Counted from the stretch's first letter, positions 44,857 to 54,143 are shown. The stretch is DNA of 64,000 nucleotides from Labrys sp. WJW (GCF_001676615.1 NZ_LYXZ01000001.1:124001-188000); one strand, 5' to 3'. Numbers and translations: made by a program. Notes: generated from the sequence alone by a model not told the origin.

Positions 44857-44874
44857 TGAGAAAAGGTTTTCTCA
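44857..44874. promoter_or_regulatory. LacI-type operator, distal
   Basis: TGAGAAAAGGTTTTCTCA repeats the proximal site with one more paired base at each end. The centres of the two copies are 63 bases apart, close to six DNA turns, so a looped repressor tetramer is possible. Confidence 0.8.
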
Positions 44875-45093
44875 TTTCTACAGGAGATCCGTGCTCCCGA
44901 CAAGGGTTATTCGTCGGATGATTGAAATGGCTGGAGAGCCGTTTTCTCCTCCGCCGATTGGGCGGCCTGCAGCAGACAACGGGGCCTTCCCAAGTCGGCG
45001 CCGTTCAGGGCGCTCGATGACATTCGAAGGCCAATTGCCGCCCATCCTCCATTGCCTGGCCTCCCTTCTGCGAACGGTCGACGTTCACGACGC

Positions 45094-45122
45094 TTGACAA
45101 GGTCGCTTTCTAGTCTCAGAAT
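45094..45122 (+). promoter_or_regulatory. Candidate sigma-70 promoter of the transketolase operon
   Basis: TTGACA at 45094-45099 and CAGAAT at 45117-45122 are separated by 17 bases. The region is AT-rich compared with its surroundings and lies 50-78 bases before the transketolase start. The -10 box matches TATAAT at four of six positions. Confidence 0.55.
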
Positions 45123-45136
45123 GAATTTAATATCAC

Positions 45137-45156
45137 ATATGAATAAATATTCATAT
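45137..45156. promoter_or_regulatory. Operator-like palindrome before transketolase operon (probable SorC/DeoR site)
   Basis: ATATGAATA and TATTCATAT are perfect reverse complements around an AA centre. It lies just downstream of the candidate promoter and 15 bases before ATG 45172. The TGAAT...ATTCA form is like sites of SorC/DeoR-type regulators, and a SorC gene lies at 53172 in the same cluster. Confidence 0.7.
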
Positions 45157-45171
45157 CGACATGGAGGACTG

Positions 45172-46086
45172 ATGACGGCGCCCCCTCACGCTTTGAATCT
45201 CGTTGATGCCGCCGCGTCCGGCCCTGCCTCGTTTCCGGCGCCGCTGGCAGCCGTTGCGCATCCGAGCTTCGAGAAGACAACCGATCCCGTGGCCCTGGCG
45301 GAAATTGCCCGCCAGGTGCGGATCAAGATCGTCAGGACCGTCGCCCAGGCAGGCCTTGGCCATGTCGGCGGCGACCTCTCGGTGACCGACATCCTCACCA
45401 CGCTCTATTTCGGCGTGCTCAATGTCGATCCCGCTGCCCCGGCCAAGCCGGACCGGGATCGTTTCATCCTCTCCAAGGGACATTGCGCCGCCGCCTTCTA
45501 CAGCGTGCTGTCGCTGCGCGGCTTCTTCGATCCGGCCGCCGTCGATACCTTCATGAAGCCGCTGGCCGCCCTCAACGGCCATCCCAACCGCCGCAAGATT
45601 CCGGGCGTCGAGGCCAATACGGGCCCGCTCGGCCATGGCCTTCCGATCGGCGTTGGCACCGCTGTCGGAGCCACGATCGCCGGGCAAGATTGGCGCACCT
45701 TCGTGGTGCTCGGCGACGGTGAGTTGCAGGAAGGCTCGAACTGGGAGGCAGCCATGGCTGCCGGTCATCGCAAGCTGTCCAACCTCACTGCCATCGTCGA
45801 CCGCAACCGCTTCCAGCAGGGCGCGGGCACGGAGGCCACCAACACGCTCGAACCGCTTGCCGACAAGTTCCGCGCCTTCGGATGGGAAGCCATCGACGTC
45901 GACGGCCACGACACCGCGGCCTTGTTCGACGTGCTTGCCGCCCGCGGCGCGGATCGCCCCCGGGCCGTCATCGCCAAGACCTATAAGGGCCGCGGCGTCT
46001 CCTTCATGGAAGACCGGGTGGAGTGGCACCACAAGGTGCCGAGCGCCGAGCAGGTCGAGATCGCATTGAAGGAATTGTCGCTATGA
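45172..46086 (+). CDS. Transketolase-like protein, N-terminal half
   Basis: Protein of 304 residues equal to the thiamine-diphosphate-binding N-terminal part of transketolase. Visible are GHVGGDLSVTDILTTLYF, RFILSKGHCAAAFYSVL, the TPP/Mg motif GDGELQEGSNWEAAM ending in VDRN, and an end segment TYKGRGVSFMED. GGAGG lies four bases before ATG 45172. It must work with the C-terminal half encoded next, which overlaps by four bases. Split transketolases often serve special sugars such as apulose 4-phosphate instead of the pentose phosphate pathway. Confidence 0.93.
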   Translation: MTAPPHALNLVDAAASGPASFPAPLAAVAHPSFEKTTDPVALAEIARQVRIKIVRTVAQAGLGHVGGDLSVTDILTTLYFGVLNVDPAAPAKPDRDRFILSKGHCAAAFYSVLSLRGFFDPAAVDTFMKPLAALNGHPNRRKIPGVEANTGPLGHGLPIGVGTAVGATIAGQDWRTFVVLGDGELQEGSNWEAAMAAGHRKLSNLTAIVDRNRFQQGAGTEATNTLEPLADKFRAFGWEAIDVDGHDTAALFDVLAARGADRPRAVIAKTYKGRGVSFMEDRVEWHHKVPSAEQVEIALKELSL

Positions 46087-47057
46087 GCGCCCCCGAAGCC
46101 CCCCGCCCCGCCGGCGCCCCGGAGACATTCGACTGCCGGGTCGCCTTCGCCGAGGAACTGATCGCCCTCGCCCGAGCCGACAGCCGCATCGTGGCCGTCT
46201 GCAACGACAGCGTCGGGTCGAGCAATCTCGGTGCCTTCCAGAAGGAGTTTCCGGACCGCCTGATCAATGTCGGCATCGCCGAACAGAACATGGTCGGCGT
46301 CGGCGCCGGCCTCGCCAATGCCGGCCTGATCCCCTTCGTCTGCGCAGCGGCTCCCTTCCTCACCGGCCGGGCGACCGAACAGATCAAGGCGGACTGCGCC
46401 TATTCGCAATATCCGGTGGTGCTGTGCGGCATGTCGCCGGGCATGGCCTATGGCGAATTGGGCCCCACCCATCATTCCATCGAGGATTTCGCCTGGATGC
46501 GGGCAATTTCCGAACTCACGGTGATGGCGCCAGCCGATCCGCAGGAAACGCGCCAGGCGGTGCGCTGGGCCGCGAATGCGGGAAAGCCCGTATTCATGCG
46601 CGTCGGCCGCTTCAAGATCCCCGCCGTGAACAGGCCGGGCGACAGCTTCCAGCCCGGCAAGATCGGCACGCTGCGCGAGGGCGGCGACGTCACTCTGGCC
46701 GCGATCGGCACCATGGTGTCGCGAGCCCTGGAAGCAGCGGACCTGCTTGCGGCACAAGGCGTCTCCGCCCGCGTCCTGAATGTCTCGACGCTGAAGCCGC
46801 TGGATGAGGAAACCATCCTGAAGGCAGCCCGAGAAACCGGTCGCATCGTCACGGCAGAAGAGGCGATCAATGTCGGAGGGCTCGGTGGTGCCGTTGCAGA
46901 GACGGTTGCCCAGCACCATCCCGTGCCGATGCGCATTCTCGGCGTCCCGGGCTTTGCGCCGACGGGCGATACCCAGTTCCTGCTCGATCATTTCGGCCTG
47001 AACGCCAAGGGCATCGTCGAGGCGGCACTCGCCCTCCTGGGCAAGGGTGCACATTGA
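46083..47057 (+). CDS. Transketolase-like protein, C-terminal half
   Basis: Protein of 324 residues with the pyrimidine-binding and C-terminal domains of transketolase. The catalytic glutamate lies in NVGIAEQNMVGVGAGLA; other family features are MAYGELGPTHHSIEDFAWMRAI and SELTVMAPADPQETRQAV. ATG 46083 overlaps the stop of the N-terminal half. The stop TGA shares a base with the ATG of the kinase gene. It completes a heteromeric sugar-phosphate transketolase. Confidence 0.93.
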   Translation: MSAPEAPRPAGAPETFDCRVAFAEELIALARADSRIVAVCNDSVGSSNLGAFQKEFPDRLINVGIAEQNMVGVGAGLANAGLIPFVCAAAPFLTGRATEQIKADCAYSQYPVVLCGMSPGMAYGELGPTHHSIEDFAWMRAISELTVMAPADPQETRQAVRWAANAGKPVFMRVGRFKIPAVNRPGDSFQPGKIGTLREGGDVTLAAIGTMVSRALEAADLLAAQGVSARVLNVSTLKPLDEETILKAARETGRIVTAEEAINVGGLGGAVAETVAQHHPVPMRILGVPGFAPTGDTQFLLDHFGLNAKGIVEAALALLGKGAH

Positions 47058-48535
47058 TGGCCGGCCCGCTCGTTCTCGCGATCGACCAGGGCACGAGCTC
47101 CACCAAGTGTCTGCTGGTCGACAGCACCGGCGCCGTGGTCGCGCGCGGACAGGCGCCGCTGCGCGAAAGCCACCCCCAGCCCGGCTGGGTCGAGCAGGAC
47201 GCCGGTGAGATCTGGCAGAGCATCAGGACCGCCGTGGCGGCCTGCGTCACGCCCGAACAGGCCCGGGCAGTCGTCGCCGCCGGCATCAGCACGCAAAGGG
47301 AATCCTGCCTGCTGTGGGACCGCAAGACAGGTGCTCCACTCTCGCCCGTCCTGTCCTGGCAGGATCAGCGAACAGCGGCCCTGGCGCAGGCGATCGGCAC
47401 GCCCGAAGCGCTCGCCCGGGTGCGCCGGGTCAGCGGCCTGCCGCTCGACCCGATGTTCTCCGCCCTCAAATTGCGCTGGCTGCTCGACCAGGTCGATCCC
47501 GATCGCACCAAGGCCCGCGCCGGCGACATCCGCATCGGCACCATCGACAGCTGGCTGCTGAGCCGTCTGTCCGACGATCATCTCATCGAGGCGGGCAATG
47601 CCTCCCGCACGCAGTTGCTCGACGTCGTCAAGGGCCGCTGGGATGAAGGCCTTCTGGAGCTGTTCGGCGTACCGGCCGAAACACTGCCCCGCCTCACGGC
47701 CTCGAGCGGTCCCTTTCCAAGCCTTCGCGGTCTCGCGCCCCTGCCGGACGGAATCCCTCTCCTGGCCGTGATGGCCGATTCCCATGCGGCGCTCTTTGCG
47801 CATGGCGCGATCCGGCCCGGCGAAGCCAAGGCCACGCAGGGAACCGGCTCGTCCGTGATGGGCCTGATTCCCGATGGAGCCGCGCTCGATCCGGGCCTGT
47901 GCCTCACCATCGCCTGGGCCATCGACGGTGTCGGACCCGAGCGGCTCGCCCTCGCCGCCGAAGGCAATATCCGGGCGGCGGGCTCCACCTTGCGGTGGGT
48001 GGCCGGTATTCTCGGCGTCGATACGGACGAATTGGCAAGGTTGGCGAATGCGACCCCGAGCAGCATTGCCCTGGTGCCCGGCTTCACGGGGCTCGGTGCG
48101 CCGTGGTGGGACGCAGAGGCCGTCGGCCTGCTGACGGGCATAACGCTCGGCACCGACAGGAATGCCATCGCCCGCGCGGCCATCGACAGCATTGCGCACC
48201 AGATCGCCGATGTCGTCGAGGCCCTCCAGCGCAGCGGCTCGCCCGTGCACCGGCTGCATGTCGATGGCGGCCCCACACGCAACGACCAGCTCATGCAGAT
48301 GGAGGCCGACATGATCGGCCGGCCCATCCTGCGAGGGCATACCGCCGAGCTCTCGGCGCTGGGTGTCGCCCATCTGGCGGGCCTGAAGGCCGGGTTCTGG
48401 GATGCCGGGACACTGGCGGGGCTCGATCGTCCTCGGGATGTCTTCGAACCATCGATGCGGCCAGCCGAACGCCAGGCCGAGCGCCGGCGCTGGCTCGATG
48501 CCGTCGCACGCTCACGCTTCCGGCCAAGTGCGTAG
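47057..48535 (+). CDS. FGGY family carbohydrate kinase
   Basis: Sugar or polyol kinase of 492 residues with the sugar-kinase/actin fold. N-terminal phosphate loop VLAIDQGTSSTKCLLVD; substrate-side motifs GISTQRES and VLSWQDQRT; C-terminal ATP-binding LHVDGGPTRNDQLMQMEADMIG. It is nearer glycerol kinase than xylulokinase in these motifs. ATG 47057 forms a TGATG junction with the transketolase gene (TTG at 47054 is an alternative). It should phosphorylate the ketose that the split transketolase then cleaves; this order is inferred. Confidence 0.92.
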   Translation: MAGPLVLAIDQGTSSTKCLLVDSTGAVVARGQAPLRESHPQPGWVEQDAGEIWQSIRTAVAACVTPEQARAVVAAGISTQRESCLLWDRKTGAPLSPVLSWQDQRTAALAQAIGTPEALARVRRVSGLPLDPMFSALKLRWLLDQVDPDRTKARAGDIRIGTIDSWLLSRLSDDHLIEAGNASRTQLLDVVKGRWDEGLLELFGVPAETLPRLTASSGPFPSLRGLAPLPDGIPLLAVMADSHAALFAHGAIRPGEAKATQGTGSSVMGLIPDGAALDPGLCLTIAWAIDGVGPERLALAAEGNIRAAGSTLRWVAGILGVDTDELARLANATPSSIALVPGFTGLGAPWWDAEAVGLLTGITLGTDRNAIARAAIDSIAHQIADVVEALQRSGSPVHRLHVDGGPTRNDQLMQMEADMIGRPILRGHTAELSALGVAHLAGLKAGFWDAGTLAGLDRPRDVFEPSMRPAERQAERRRWLDAVARSRFRPSA

Positions 48536-48613
48536 ACAAGTGCCTGGATCCGCGTCTCACCCAAACCAAGAGCCACGACAAGGGCGAAAGAACCAAAGCG
48601 GGAAGGAGGGAAC

Positions 48614-49594
48614 ATGTCAGCCCAAGTAGAGAATTCGGATCGAGCGAGGCCGCGCTTCAAGGTCGACCTGACCGGAGGCGTCTGGGGACCCTTGATCGGC
48701 CTCCTCGTGCTGATCGCCTTCTTCTCGATCCGGGCGCCGCATTTCTTCACGGTGCAGAACGCCATCATCATCTTCGACCAGGTCACGGTCTACGGCATCC
48801 TCGCCATCGGCATGACGCTGGTGATCATCACCGGCGGGATCGACCTGTCGGTCGGCTCCGTCCTGGCCTTCTCGGCCATGACCACGGGCTGGCTGTTCTC
48901 CACCGTCGGGCTGCCTTTCGTACCGGCCCTGCTTCTCGGCATCCTCGCCGGGGCGGCCTGCGGCCTGGTCTCGGGCCTCTTGATCACGCAGGCACGCCTG
49001 CCGCCCTTCATCGCAACCCTCGCCATGATGACGGTCGCCCGCGGCCTCGCCAACAAGTATACGGACGGAAACGTGGTTTCCGGCTGGCCCGACGCCTTCA
49101 ACACGCTCAACACCTATCGCCATTTCGGGCTGATCACCGCCACCACCGCCTTCTTCCTTCTGCTTGTCGTGCTGACCTGGGCTTTCCTGAAATACCGCCC
49201 GGCGGGACGCAACCTCTATGCGATCGGCGGCAATCCGGAGGTGGCACGCCTGGCCGGCATTTCGGTGAAACTGCAGATCGTCGTCGTCTATGCCGTGGCT
49301 GGCGCCCTGTCGGCGATCGCCGGCATGGCCAATGCCGCCCGGCTGCAGACCTCCCAGCCTTACGACGGGCTCGGCTATGAGCTCACCGCCATCGCCGCCG
49401 TGGTGATCGGCGGGGCGTCCCTTTCCGGCGGCGTCGGCAGCATCGGCGGCACGCTGATCGGCATCCTGATCATCGGCGTGCTCAATTCGGGCCTCAGCCA
49501 GATCGGCGCGCAGACCTACGACAAGGACGTGATCATCGGGATCATGATCGCGGCCGCCGTCGCCTTCGACACCCTCATCCGGCGACGCCGGTAA
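48614..49594 (+). CDS. Ribose-type (CUT2) ABC transporter permease
   Basis: RbsC-family membrane subunit of 326 residues with about nine to ten helices. It has IGMTLVIITGGIDLSVGSVLAFSAM, RLPPFIATLAMMTVARGLAN, RNLYAIGGNPEVARLAGISV and GGASLSGGVGSIGGTLIGILII, all typical. GGAAGGAGGGAAC precedes ATG 48614. A single permease suggests a homodimeric channel, unlike the importer at 22520-27246. Confidence 0.94.
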   Translation: MSAQVENSDRARPRFKVDLTGGVWGPLIGLLVLIAFFSIRAPHFFTVQNAIIIFDQVTVYGILAIGMTLVIITGGIDLSVGSVLAFSAMTTGWLFSTVGLPFVPALLLGILAGAACGLVSGLLITQARLPPFIATLAMMTVARGLANKYTDGNVVSGWPDAFNTLNTYRHFGLITATTAFFLLLVVLTWAFLKYRPAGRNLYAIGGNPEVARLAGISVKLQIVVVYAVAGALSAIAGMANAARLQTSQPYDGLGYELTAIAAVVIGGASLSGGVGSIGGTLIGILIIGVLNSGLSQIGAQTYDKDVIIGIMIAAAVAFDTLIRRRR

Positions 49595-49672
49595 CCCGAT
49601 CGGGGCGGGCGATGCCCTCCCCGGTGTCTCCAACCACGCCTGCAACAAGAACTCCAACCGAGGAAACCTCCC

Positions 49673-50611
49673 ATGAGCAGAACCATCCACGCTCTCGGCC
49701 TGACGCTTGCCTTCGCCGTTTCACCCCTCGCCGTCTCCGGCGCCTGGGCCGCCGACAAGGTCAAGGTCGGCCTTGCCGTCGCCAATCTCCAGGCCGATTT
49801 CTTCAACCAGATCAAGCAGTCGGTCGAGAAGAACGCCGCGGCGATGGGAGCGGAGGTCGTCACCGTCGATGCCAAGGGCGATGGCGCCACCCAGGTCAGC
49901 CAGATCCAGGACCTGATCACGCAGAAGGTCCAGGCCCTCATCTACATTCCTGCCGGTGCCGCAGCCGCCAGCGTGCCGGTTAAGGCCGCCAAGGCTGCCG
50001 GCATTCCGGTCATCGCCGTCGACCGCAACCCGGCCGACGCCCCGGGCGATACCTTCATCGCCACCAACTCGGTGGCGGCGGCCAAGACGCTCGGCGACTA
50101 TGTCTGCAAGGTCACCGGCGGCAAGGGGGATCTCGCCATCATCCAGGGTCAGATCGGCACCACGCCGGAGCAGGATCGCGACAAGGGCTTCAAGGAAGCC
50201 ATGGCCAATTGCGCCGGCATCAAGGAAGTCGGCCGCGAGGCTTCCAAGATGTGGATGAAGGACGAGGGCTTCAACATCGCCCAGAACATGCTGCAGCGTG
50301 ACCCCACCATCAGCATCTTCTTCGGCCGTGCCGACGCCCTCGCCCTCGGCGCCGCGCAGGCGGCCAAGGCCTCCGGCTCCGATCACAAGGTCTGGGTCTT
50401 CGGCTTCGACGGCGACCTTGCCGGTCTCAAGGCCGTCAAGGACGGCACGCTCGACGCCACCATGACGCAGCGCACCCAATTCATGGGCAAGCTTGCCCTG
50501 CAATCGGCGCTCGACCTCGTCGCCGGCAAGAAGGTGCCGGCCGAGCAGTTGCAGGATGCGGCACTGACCACCAAGGACAATGTGGATCAGTACATCGCCG
50601 AGCACCCTTGA
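49673..50611 (+). CDS. Ribose-type ABC transporter substrate-binding protein
   Basis: Periplasmic binding protein of 312 residues, RbsB type. Signal peptide about residues 1-25 (ending GAWA). The mature protein starts ADKVKVGLAVANLQADFFNQIKQSVEKNA; it has QIQDLITQKVQALIYIPA, VIAVDRNPADAPGDTFIATNS and VFGFDGDLAGLKAVKDG. It binds the sugar or polyol used by the kinase/transketolase pathway. A strong stem-loop follows the stop. Confidence 0.94.
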   Translation: MSRTIHALGLTLAFAVSPLAVSGAWAADKVKVGLAVANLQADFFNQIKQSVEKNAAAMGAEVVTVDAKGDGATQVSQIQDLITQKVQALIYIPAGAAAASVPVKAAKAAGIPVIAVDRNPADAPGDTFIATNSVAAAKTLGDYVCKVTGGKGDLAIIQGQIGTTPEQDRDKGFKEAMANCAGIKEVGREASKMWMKDEGFNIAQNMLQRDPTISIFFGRADALALGAAQAAKASGSDHKVWVFGFDGDLAGLKAVKDGTLDATMTQRTQFMGKLALQSALDLVAGKKVPAEQLQDAALTTKDNVDQYIAEHP

Positions 50612-50621
50612 GGCCCGACCC

Positions 50622-50650
50622 GTCTGCGGCGCGCTTCGAGCGCCGCAGAC
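50622..50650 (+). terminator. Stem-loop after binding-protein gene
   Basis: GTCTGCGGCGC (50622-50632) and GCGCCGCAGAC (50640-50650) pair perfectly over 11 bases with a seven-base loop, ten bases after the stop codon. No T-run follows, so partial termination or 3'-end protection of the binding-protein mRNA is more likely than full termination before the ATPase gene. Confidence 0.7.
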
Positions 50651-50752
50651 ATTCGAACGCCCCTTGCGAATGCTCCTCGCGAGCATGCCCGCTCTTCATC
50701 GGATCCCCGGCTGTGCCAAGGCGGCCGGGCACCCCTCTGCAGGAGGCCCGTC

Positions 50753-52252
50753 ATGAATGAATCCCCAGAACCATTCACCGCCGGCCTGTCGGTGCGCGGC
50801 GCCTCCAAGCGCTATGGGCCGGTGACGGTGCTCGAGGGCGTCGACATCGATGTCCGGCCCGGCGAAGTGGTCGCCCTGCTCGGTGAGAACGGAGCCGGCA
50901 AGTCGACCATCTCCTCCATCATCGCCGGGCTGATCCAGCCGACCGCCGGCACGATGACCTGGAACGGCGAGCCCTATGCGCCGGCCAGTCCCGCCGATGC
51001 GCTCGCGCGCGGCATCGGCCTGATCCACCAGGAGATGCGGCTCCTGCCCGATCTCACCATCGCGGAGAACGTCTTCGTGGGCCGCCAGCCCACGAAGTCA
51101 GGCCGGGTCGATCGCGCCTTTATGGCAAGGCGCGCCGCCGAACAGCTCCATCGTCTGGGCCTCGACGTGCCCACCTCGACCCTGGTGCGCCATCTGCGCG
51201 TCGCCGCCCAGCAGCAGGTCGAGATCGCCAAGGCGCTCACCCTCGATGCCAAGTTCCTGATCCTCGACGAACCGACCGCCGCCCTGGGCGGCGAGGAAAC
51301 CGATCATCTCTTCGAACAGATCGAGCGCCTGAAGAAGGAAGGCATGGGCTTCGTCTATATCAGCCATCGCCTGGACGAGATCGCGCGCATCGCCGATCGC
51401 GTCGTCGTGCTTCGGGACGGGCGGCTGGTCGGTACCTACGCCACGGCACAGGTGCCGGTGAAGACCCTGGTCGAGGCCATGGTCGGCCGCTCGGTCGAAC
51501 GCATGTTTCCGGCCATGACCACGCCGGCCGACCGGGAGGTCCTGCGCGTCGAAGGTCTGAGCGCACCCGACAAATCCTTTCGCGACATCAGCTTCAACGT
51601 GCACGCCGGCGAGGTCTTCGGCATCGCCGGCATCGTAGGTGCCGGGCGTACCGAGCTGGTGCGCGCCATCGCCGGCGCCGATCCCATCGCCACCGGCTCG
51701 ATCACCATCGACGGCAAGCCGCTTTCCCCGCGCAGGCCGGCCGACAGCCTGGCGGCCGGCATCGTGCTGGTGCCGGAGGATCGCAAGGACCAGGGCCTCA
51801 TCCTGGAGCACACGATCGGCGACAACATCGCCCTGGGCAATTATCCCCGGATCGCCCCCTCCGGCATCGTGACATCGGGCGCCGTACGCAGCTACGCCAA
51901 CCAGAACATCAAGCGTTTCGGTGTGAAGGGCAGCGCCGGCCAGCCCGTCGGCCATCTTTCAGGAGGCAACCAGCAGAAGGTCGTGCTGGCCAAATGCATC
52001 TCGCGCCGTCCCAAGGTGGTCATCCTCGACGAGCCGACCCGGGGAATCGACGTCGGCGCCCGTGCGCAGATCTACGAGGTGATCGCGGACCTTGCCCATC
52101 AGGGGCTTGCTGTCATCGTGGTCTCCTCAGACCTGGACGAGGTCCTCGGCCTGTCCAATCGCGTGATGGTGCTCAGCCGCGGCCTCAATCGCGGCATTCT
52201 CGATCGCAATCAAGCCAATCGCGTCTCCGTAATGGAACGCGCCACACTTTGA
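50753..52252 (+). CDS. Ribose-type ABC transporter ATP-binding protein (two ABC domains)
   Basis: RbsA-type ATPase of 499 residues. Domain 1: Walker A GENGAGKST, signature-like LRVAAQQQVEIAKAL, Walker B LILDEPTAAL. Domain 2: degenerate P-loop GIVGAGRTE, signature LSGGNQQKVVLAKCI and an intact Walker B VILDEPTRGIDVGA. AGGAGGCCCGTC precedes ATG 50753. It powers the 48614 permease. In contrast to the 23473 ATPase, its second Walker B keeps the Glu. Confidence 0.94.
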   Translation: MNESPEPFTAGLSVRGASKRYGPVTVLEGVDIDVRPGEVVALLGENGAGKSTISSIIAGLIQPTAGTMTWNGEPYAPASPADALARGIGLIHQEMRLLPDLTIAENVFVGRQPTKSGRVDRAFMARRAAEQLHRLGLDVPTSTLVRHLRVAAQQQVEIAKALTLDAKFLILDEPTAALGGEETDHLFEQIERLKKEGMGFVYISHRLDEIARIADRVVVLRDGRLVGTYATAQVPVKTLVEAMVGRSVERMFPAMTTPADREVLRVEGLSAPDKSFRDISFNVHAGEVFGIAGIVGAGRTELVRAIAGADPIATGSITIDGKPLSPRRPADSLAAGIVLVPEDRKDQGLILEHTIGDNIALGNYPRIAPSGIVTSGAVRSYANQNIKRFGVKGSAGQPVGHLSGGNQQKVVLAKCISRRPKVVILDEPTRGIDVGARAQIYEVIADLAHQGLAVIVVSSDLDEVLGLSNRVMVLSRGLNRGILDRNQANRVSVMERATL

Positions 52253-52266
52253 CGCCAGGAGCGAAC

Positions 52267-53031
52267 ATGGAGATCTTCAGACTGGACGGCCAGGCCGCCT
52301 TCGTCACGGGCGCCGGCAGCGGCATCGGCCAACGGATCGCCATCGGCCTCGCGGAGGCGGGCGCCGACGTCGCCTGCTTCGACCTGCCCGGTTCGGCGAC
52401 CATCGGCGATACGGTCAGCGCCATCGAAAAGCTCGGCCGCAAGGTCGTTGCCCTGGCCGGCAGCGTCACCCAGGCGGACGATCTTGCACGAGGCATCCAG
52501 GAAGCCGAGAAGTCGGTGGGTCCGCTGAGCATCGCCGTCAATGCCGCCGGCATCGCCAATGCAGCGCCAGCCGAGGACATGCCGCTCGATCAATGGCAGC
52601 GCATGCTGGACATCAACCTGACCGGCATCTTCCTGTCGTGCCAGGCGGAGGCTCGCGTCATGCTGCCGCGCCGGAGCGGCACCATCGTGAACATTGCCTC
52701 GATGTCCGGTTCGATCGTCAATCGGGGCATCCAGCAGATCCACTACAACACCTCCAAGGCCGGCGTCGTCCACCTGACCAAGAGCCTGGCGATGGAGTGG
52801 GTCGATCGCGGCATCCGCGTCAATGCGATCAGCCCAGGCTATACCTCCACGCCCATGAACCTGCGTGCGGAGGTCGCCGAACAGGTGAAGCGCTTCGAAG
52901 CCGAGACCCCGATGGGCCGCATGGCAACCGTCGACGAGATGGTGGGACCGGCCGTTTTCCTCGCTTCGCGCGCTTCGTCCTTCGTGACGGGCGTCGACCT
53001 GCTGGTCGATGGCGGCTTCGAGTGCTGGTGA
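52267..53031 (+). CDS. SDR family oxidoreductase
   Basis: Classical short-chain dehydrogenase of 254 residues with TGAGSGIG, NAAG, catalytic Ser in NIASMSGSIVNRG and Tyr/Lys in YNTSKAG. CAGGAGCG precedes ATG 52267, 14 bases after the ATPase stop. In this cluster it could oxidise an imported polyol to the ketose used by the kinase, by analogy with sugar-alcohol SDRs. It is separated from sorC by 140 bases. Confidence 0.92.
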   Translation: MEIFRLDGQAAFVTGAGSGIGQRIAIGLAEAGADVACFDLPGSATIGDTVSAIEKLGRKVVALAGSVTQADDLARGIQEAEKSVGPLSIAVNAAGIANAAPAEDMPLDQWQRMLDINLTGIFLSCQAEARVMLPRRSGTIVNIASMSGSIVNRGIQQIHYNTSKAGVVHLTKSLAMEWVDRGIRVNAISPGYTSTPMNLRAEVAEQVKRFEAETPMGRMATVDEMVGPAVFLASRASSFVTGVDLLVDGGFECW

Positions 53032-53171
53032 ATGCCAACAGGGGCAACGTCACGGTGCACGAGTGAGATCCGTGCTTGTCGCCCTTCGACGATCCGGTCG
53101 AGAATGCAGGTTCGCCTCGTGCGGCAGCTTGCCCGCGATAATCGCTCTCTCGCCGGATAGTGACCGAAGCC

Positions 53172-54143
53172 ATGTCCAGGGCCGACGAACTCCGCCTCAT
53201 CACACGCGTTGCGCAGATGTATTACCTTGATGCCATCAAGCAGTCCGATATCTCCGAGCGCCTGCACATCCCGCAGGCGCGGGTTTCGCGCCTGCTGAAG
53301 AAGGCCCTGGACGAAAACATCGTCCGCATCTCGATCACGCCGCCGCCGGGGGTCTTTGCAGAGCTGGAGGCGGGCCTGCGCGAGCGTTTCGGCATCGAGG
53401 AAGCCATCGTTGCCGAGGCGCTCAGCGAACGGGACGAAACCGTTCTGGCCGCCATCGGCGATGCCGCCGCCCATTTCCTCGAATCGACGATCGCCGATGA
53501 CGAAGTGATCGGGGTTTCCTCCTGGAGCCTGTCGCTGATGCGGACCGTGGATGCGATCACGCCGATCAAGCGCGTCCAGGCGCAGAAGGTGGTGCAGATC
53601 TTCGGCGGCATGGGCAATCCCACCATGCAGTCCCATGCCCAGCACATCGTCACCCGCCTCGCCCAGCTCACCAATGCCAAACCGCAATTCCTGCCGGCAC
53701 CGGGCGTCGCCGGCTCGCCGGAGAGCAAGAACGTCCTGATGGCCGACCCGTTCGTCGAGGAAACGGTGCGCTGCTTTCAGGAGATCACCCTGATGCTGGT
53801 CGGCATCGGCTCGATGACGCCGTCCTACATGCTCGTCAATTCAGGCAATGCCTTCACCCGCGAGGAACTGGACGAACTGGCTGCCCATGGCGCCGTCGGC
53901 GACATGGGCCTGCGCTTCTTCGATGCAGACGGCAGGCCGGTGATCACCCCCCTCAACGACAGGGTCATCTCGATACCGCTCGAGGAAATCAAGGCCGCCA
54001 AGCGGGTCGTCGCCGTCGCCGGCGGCAGCCGCAAGGTGCCGGCCATCCGGGCCGCCATGCTCGGCGGCTACATCGACGTCCTCATTACCGATCACTTCAC
54101 CGCCGAGCAGTTGCTCGGCGGCGATCCACCCCGAAAAACCTGA
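53172..54143 (+). CDS. SorC/DeoR-type sugar-binding transcriptional regulator
   Basis: Regulator of 323 residues. The N-terminal helix-turn-helix is AIKQSDISERLHIPQARVSRLLKKALDENIVRI; residues ~60-320 are a sugar-phosphate-binding domain with VQIFGGMGNP, VGIGSMTPSYML and GDMGLRFFDADG, characteristic of the SorC family. A GTG at 53160 is an alternative start. It probably binds the ATATGAATA-AA-TATTCATAT palindrome at 45137 and responds to a phosphorylated intermediate made by the FGGY kinase; both are inferred. Confidence 0.92.
   Translation: MSRADELRLITRVAQMYYLDAIKQSDISERLHIPQARVSRLLKKALDENIVRISITPPPGVFAELEAGLRERFGIEEAIVAEALSERDETVLAAIGDAAAHFLESTIADDEVIGVSSWSLSLMRTVDAITPIKRVQAQKVVQIFGGMGNPTMQSHAQHIVTRLAQLTNAKPQFLPAPGVAGSPESKNVLMADPFVEETVRCFQEITLMLVGIGSMTPSYMLVNSGNAFTREELDELAAHGAVGDMGLRFFDADGRPVITPLNDRVISIPLEEIKAAKRVVAVAGGSRKVPAIRAAMLGGYIDVLITDHFTAEQLLGGDPPRKT

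Larger units (their letters stand above)
44875..45171. other. Intergenic region between LacI and transketolase operons
   Basis: About 300 bases between the distal LacI operator and the transketolase start. The first two-thirds hold no recognisable element; a short plus-strand frame of 84 codons (44843-45097) has no ribosome binding site or protein-like motif. The last 80 bases carry the promoter and operator listed separately. Confidence 0.5.

Noticed and set aside
44843..45097. Short plus-strand frame of 84 codons before the transketolase operon
   Set aside because: It starts inside the distal LacI operator, has no ribosome binding site and shows no recognisable motif; its composition is that of non-coding sequence.
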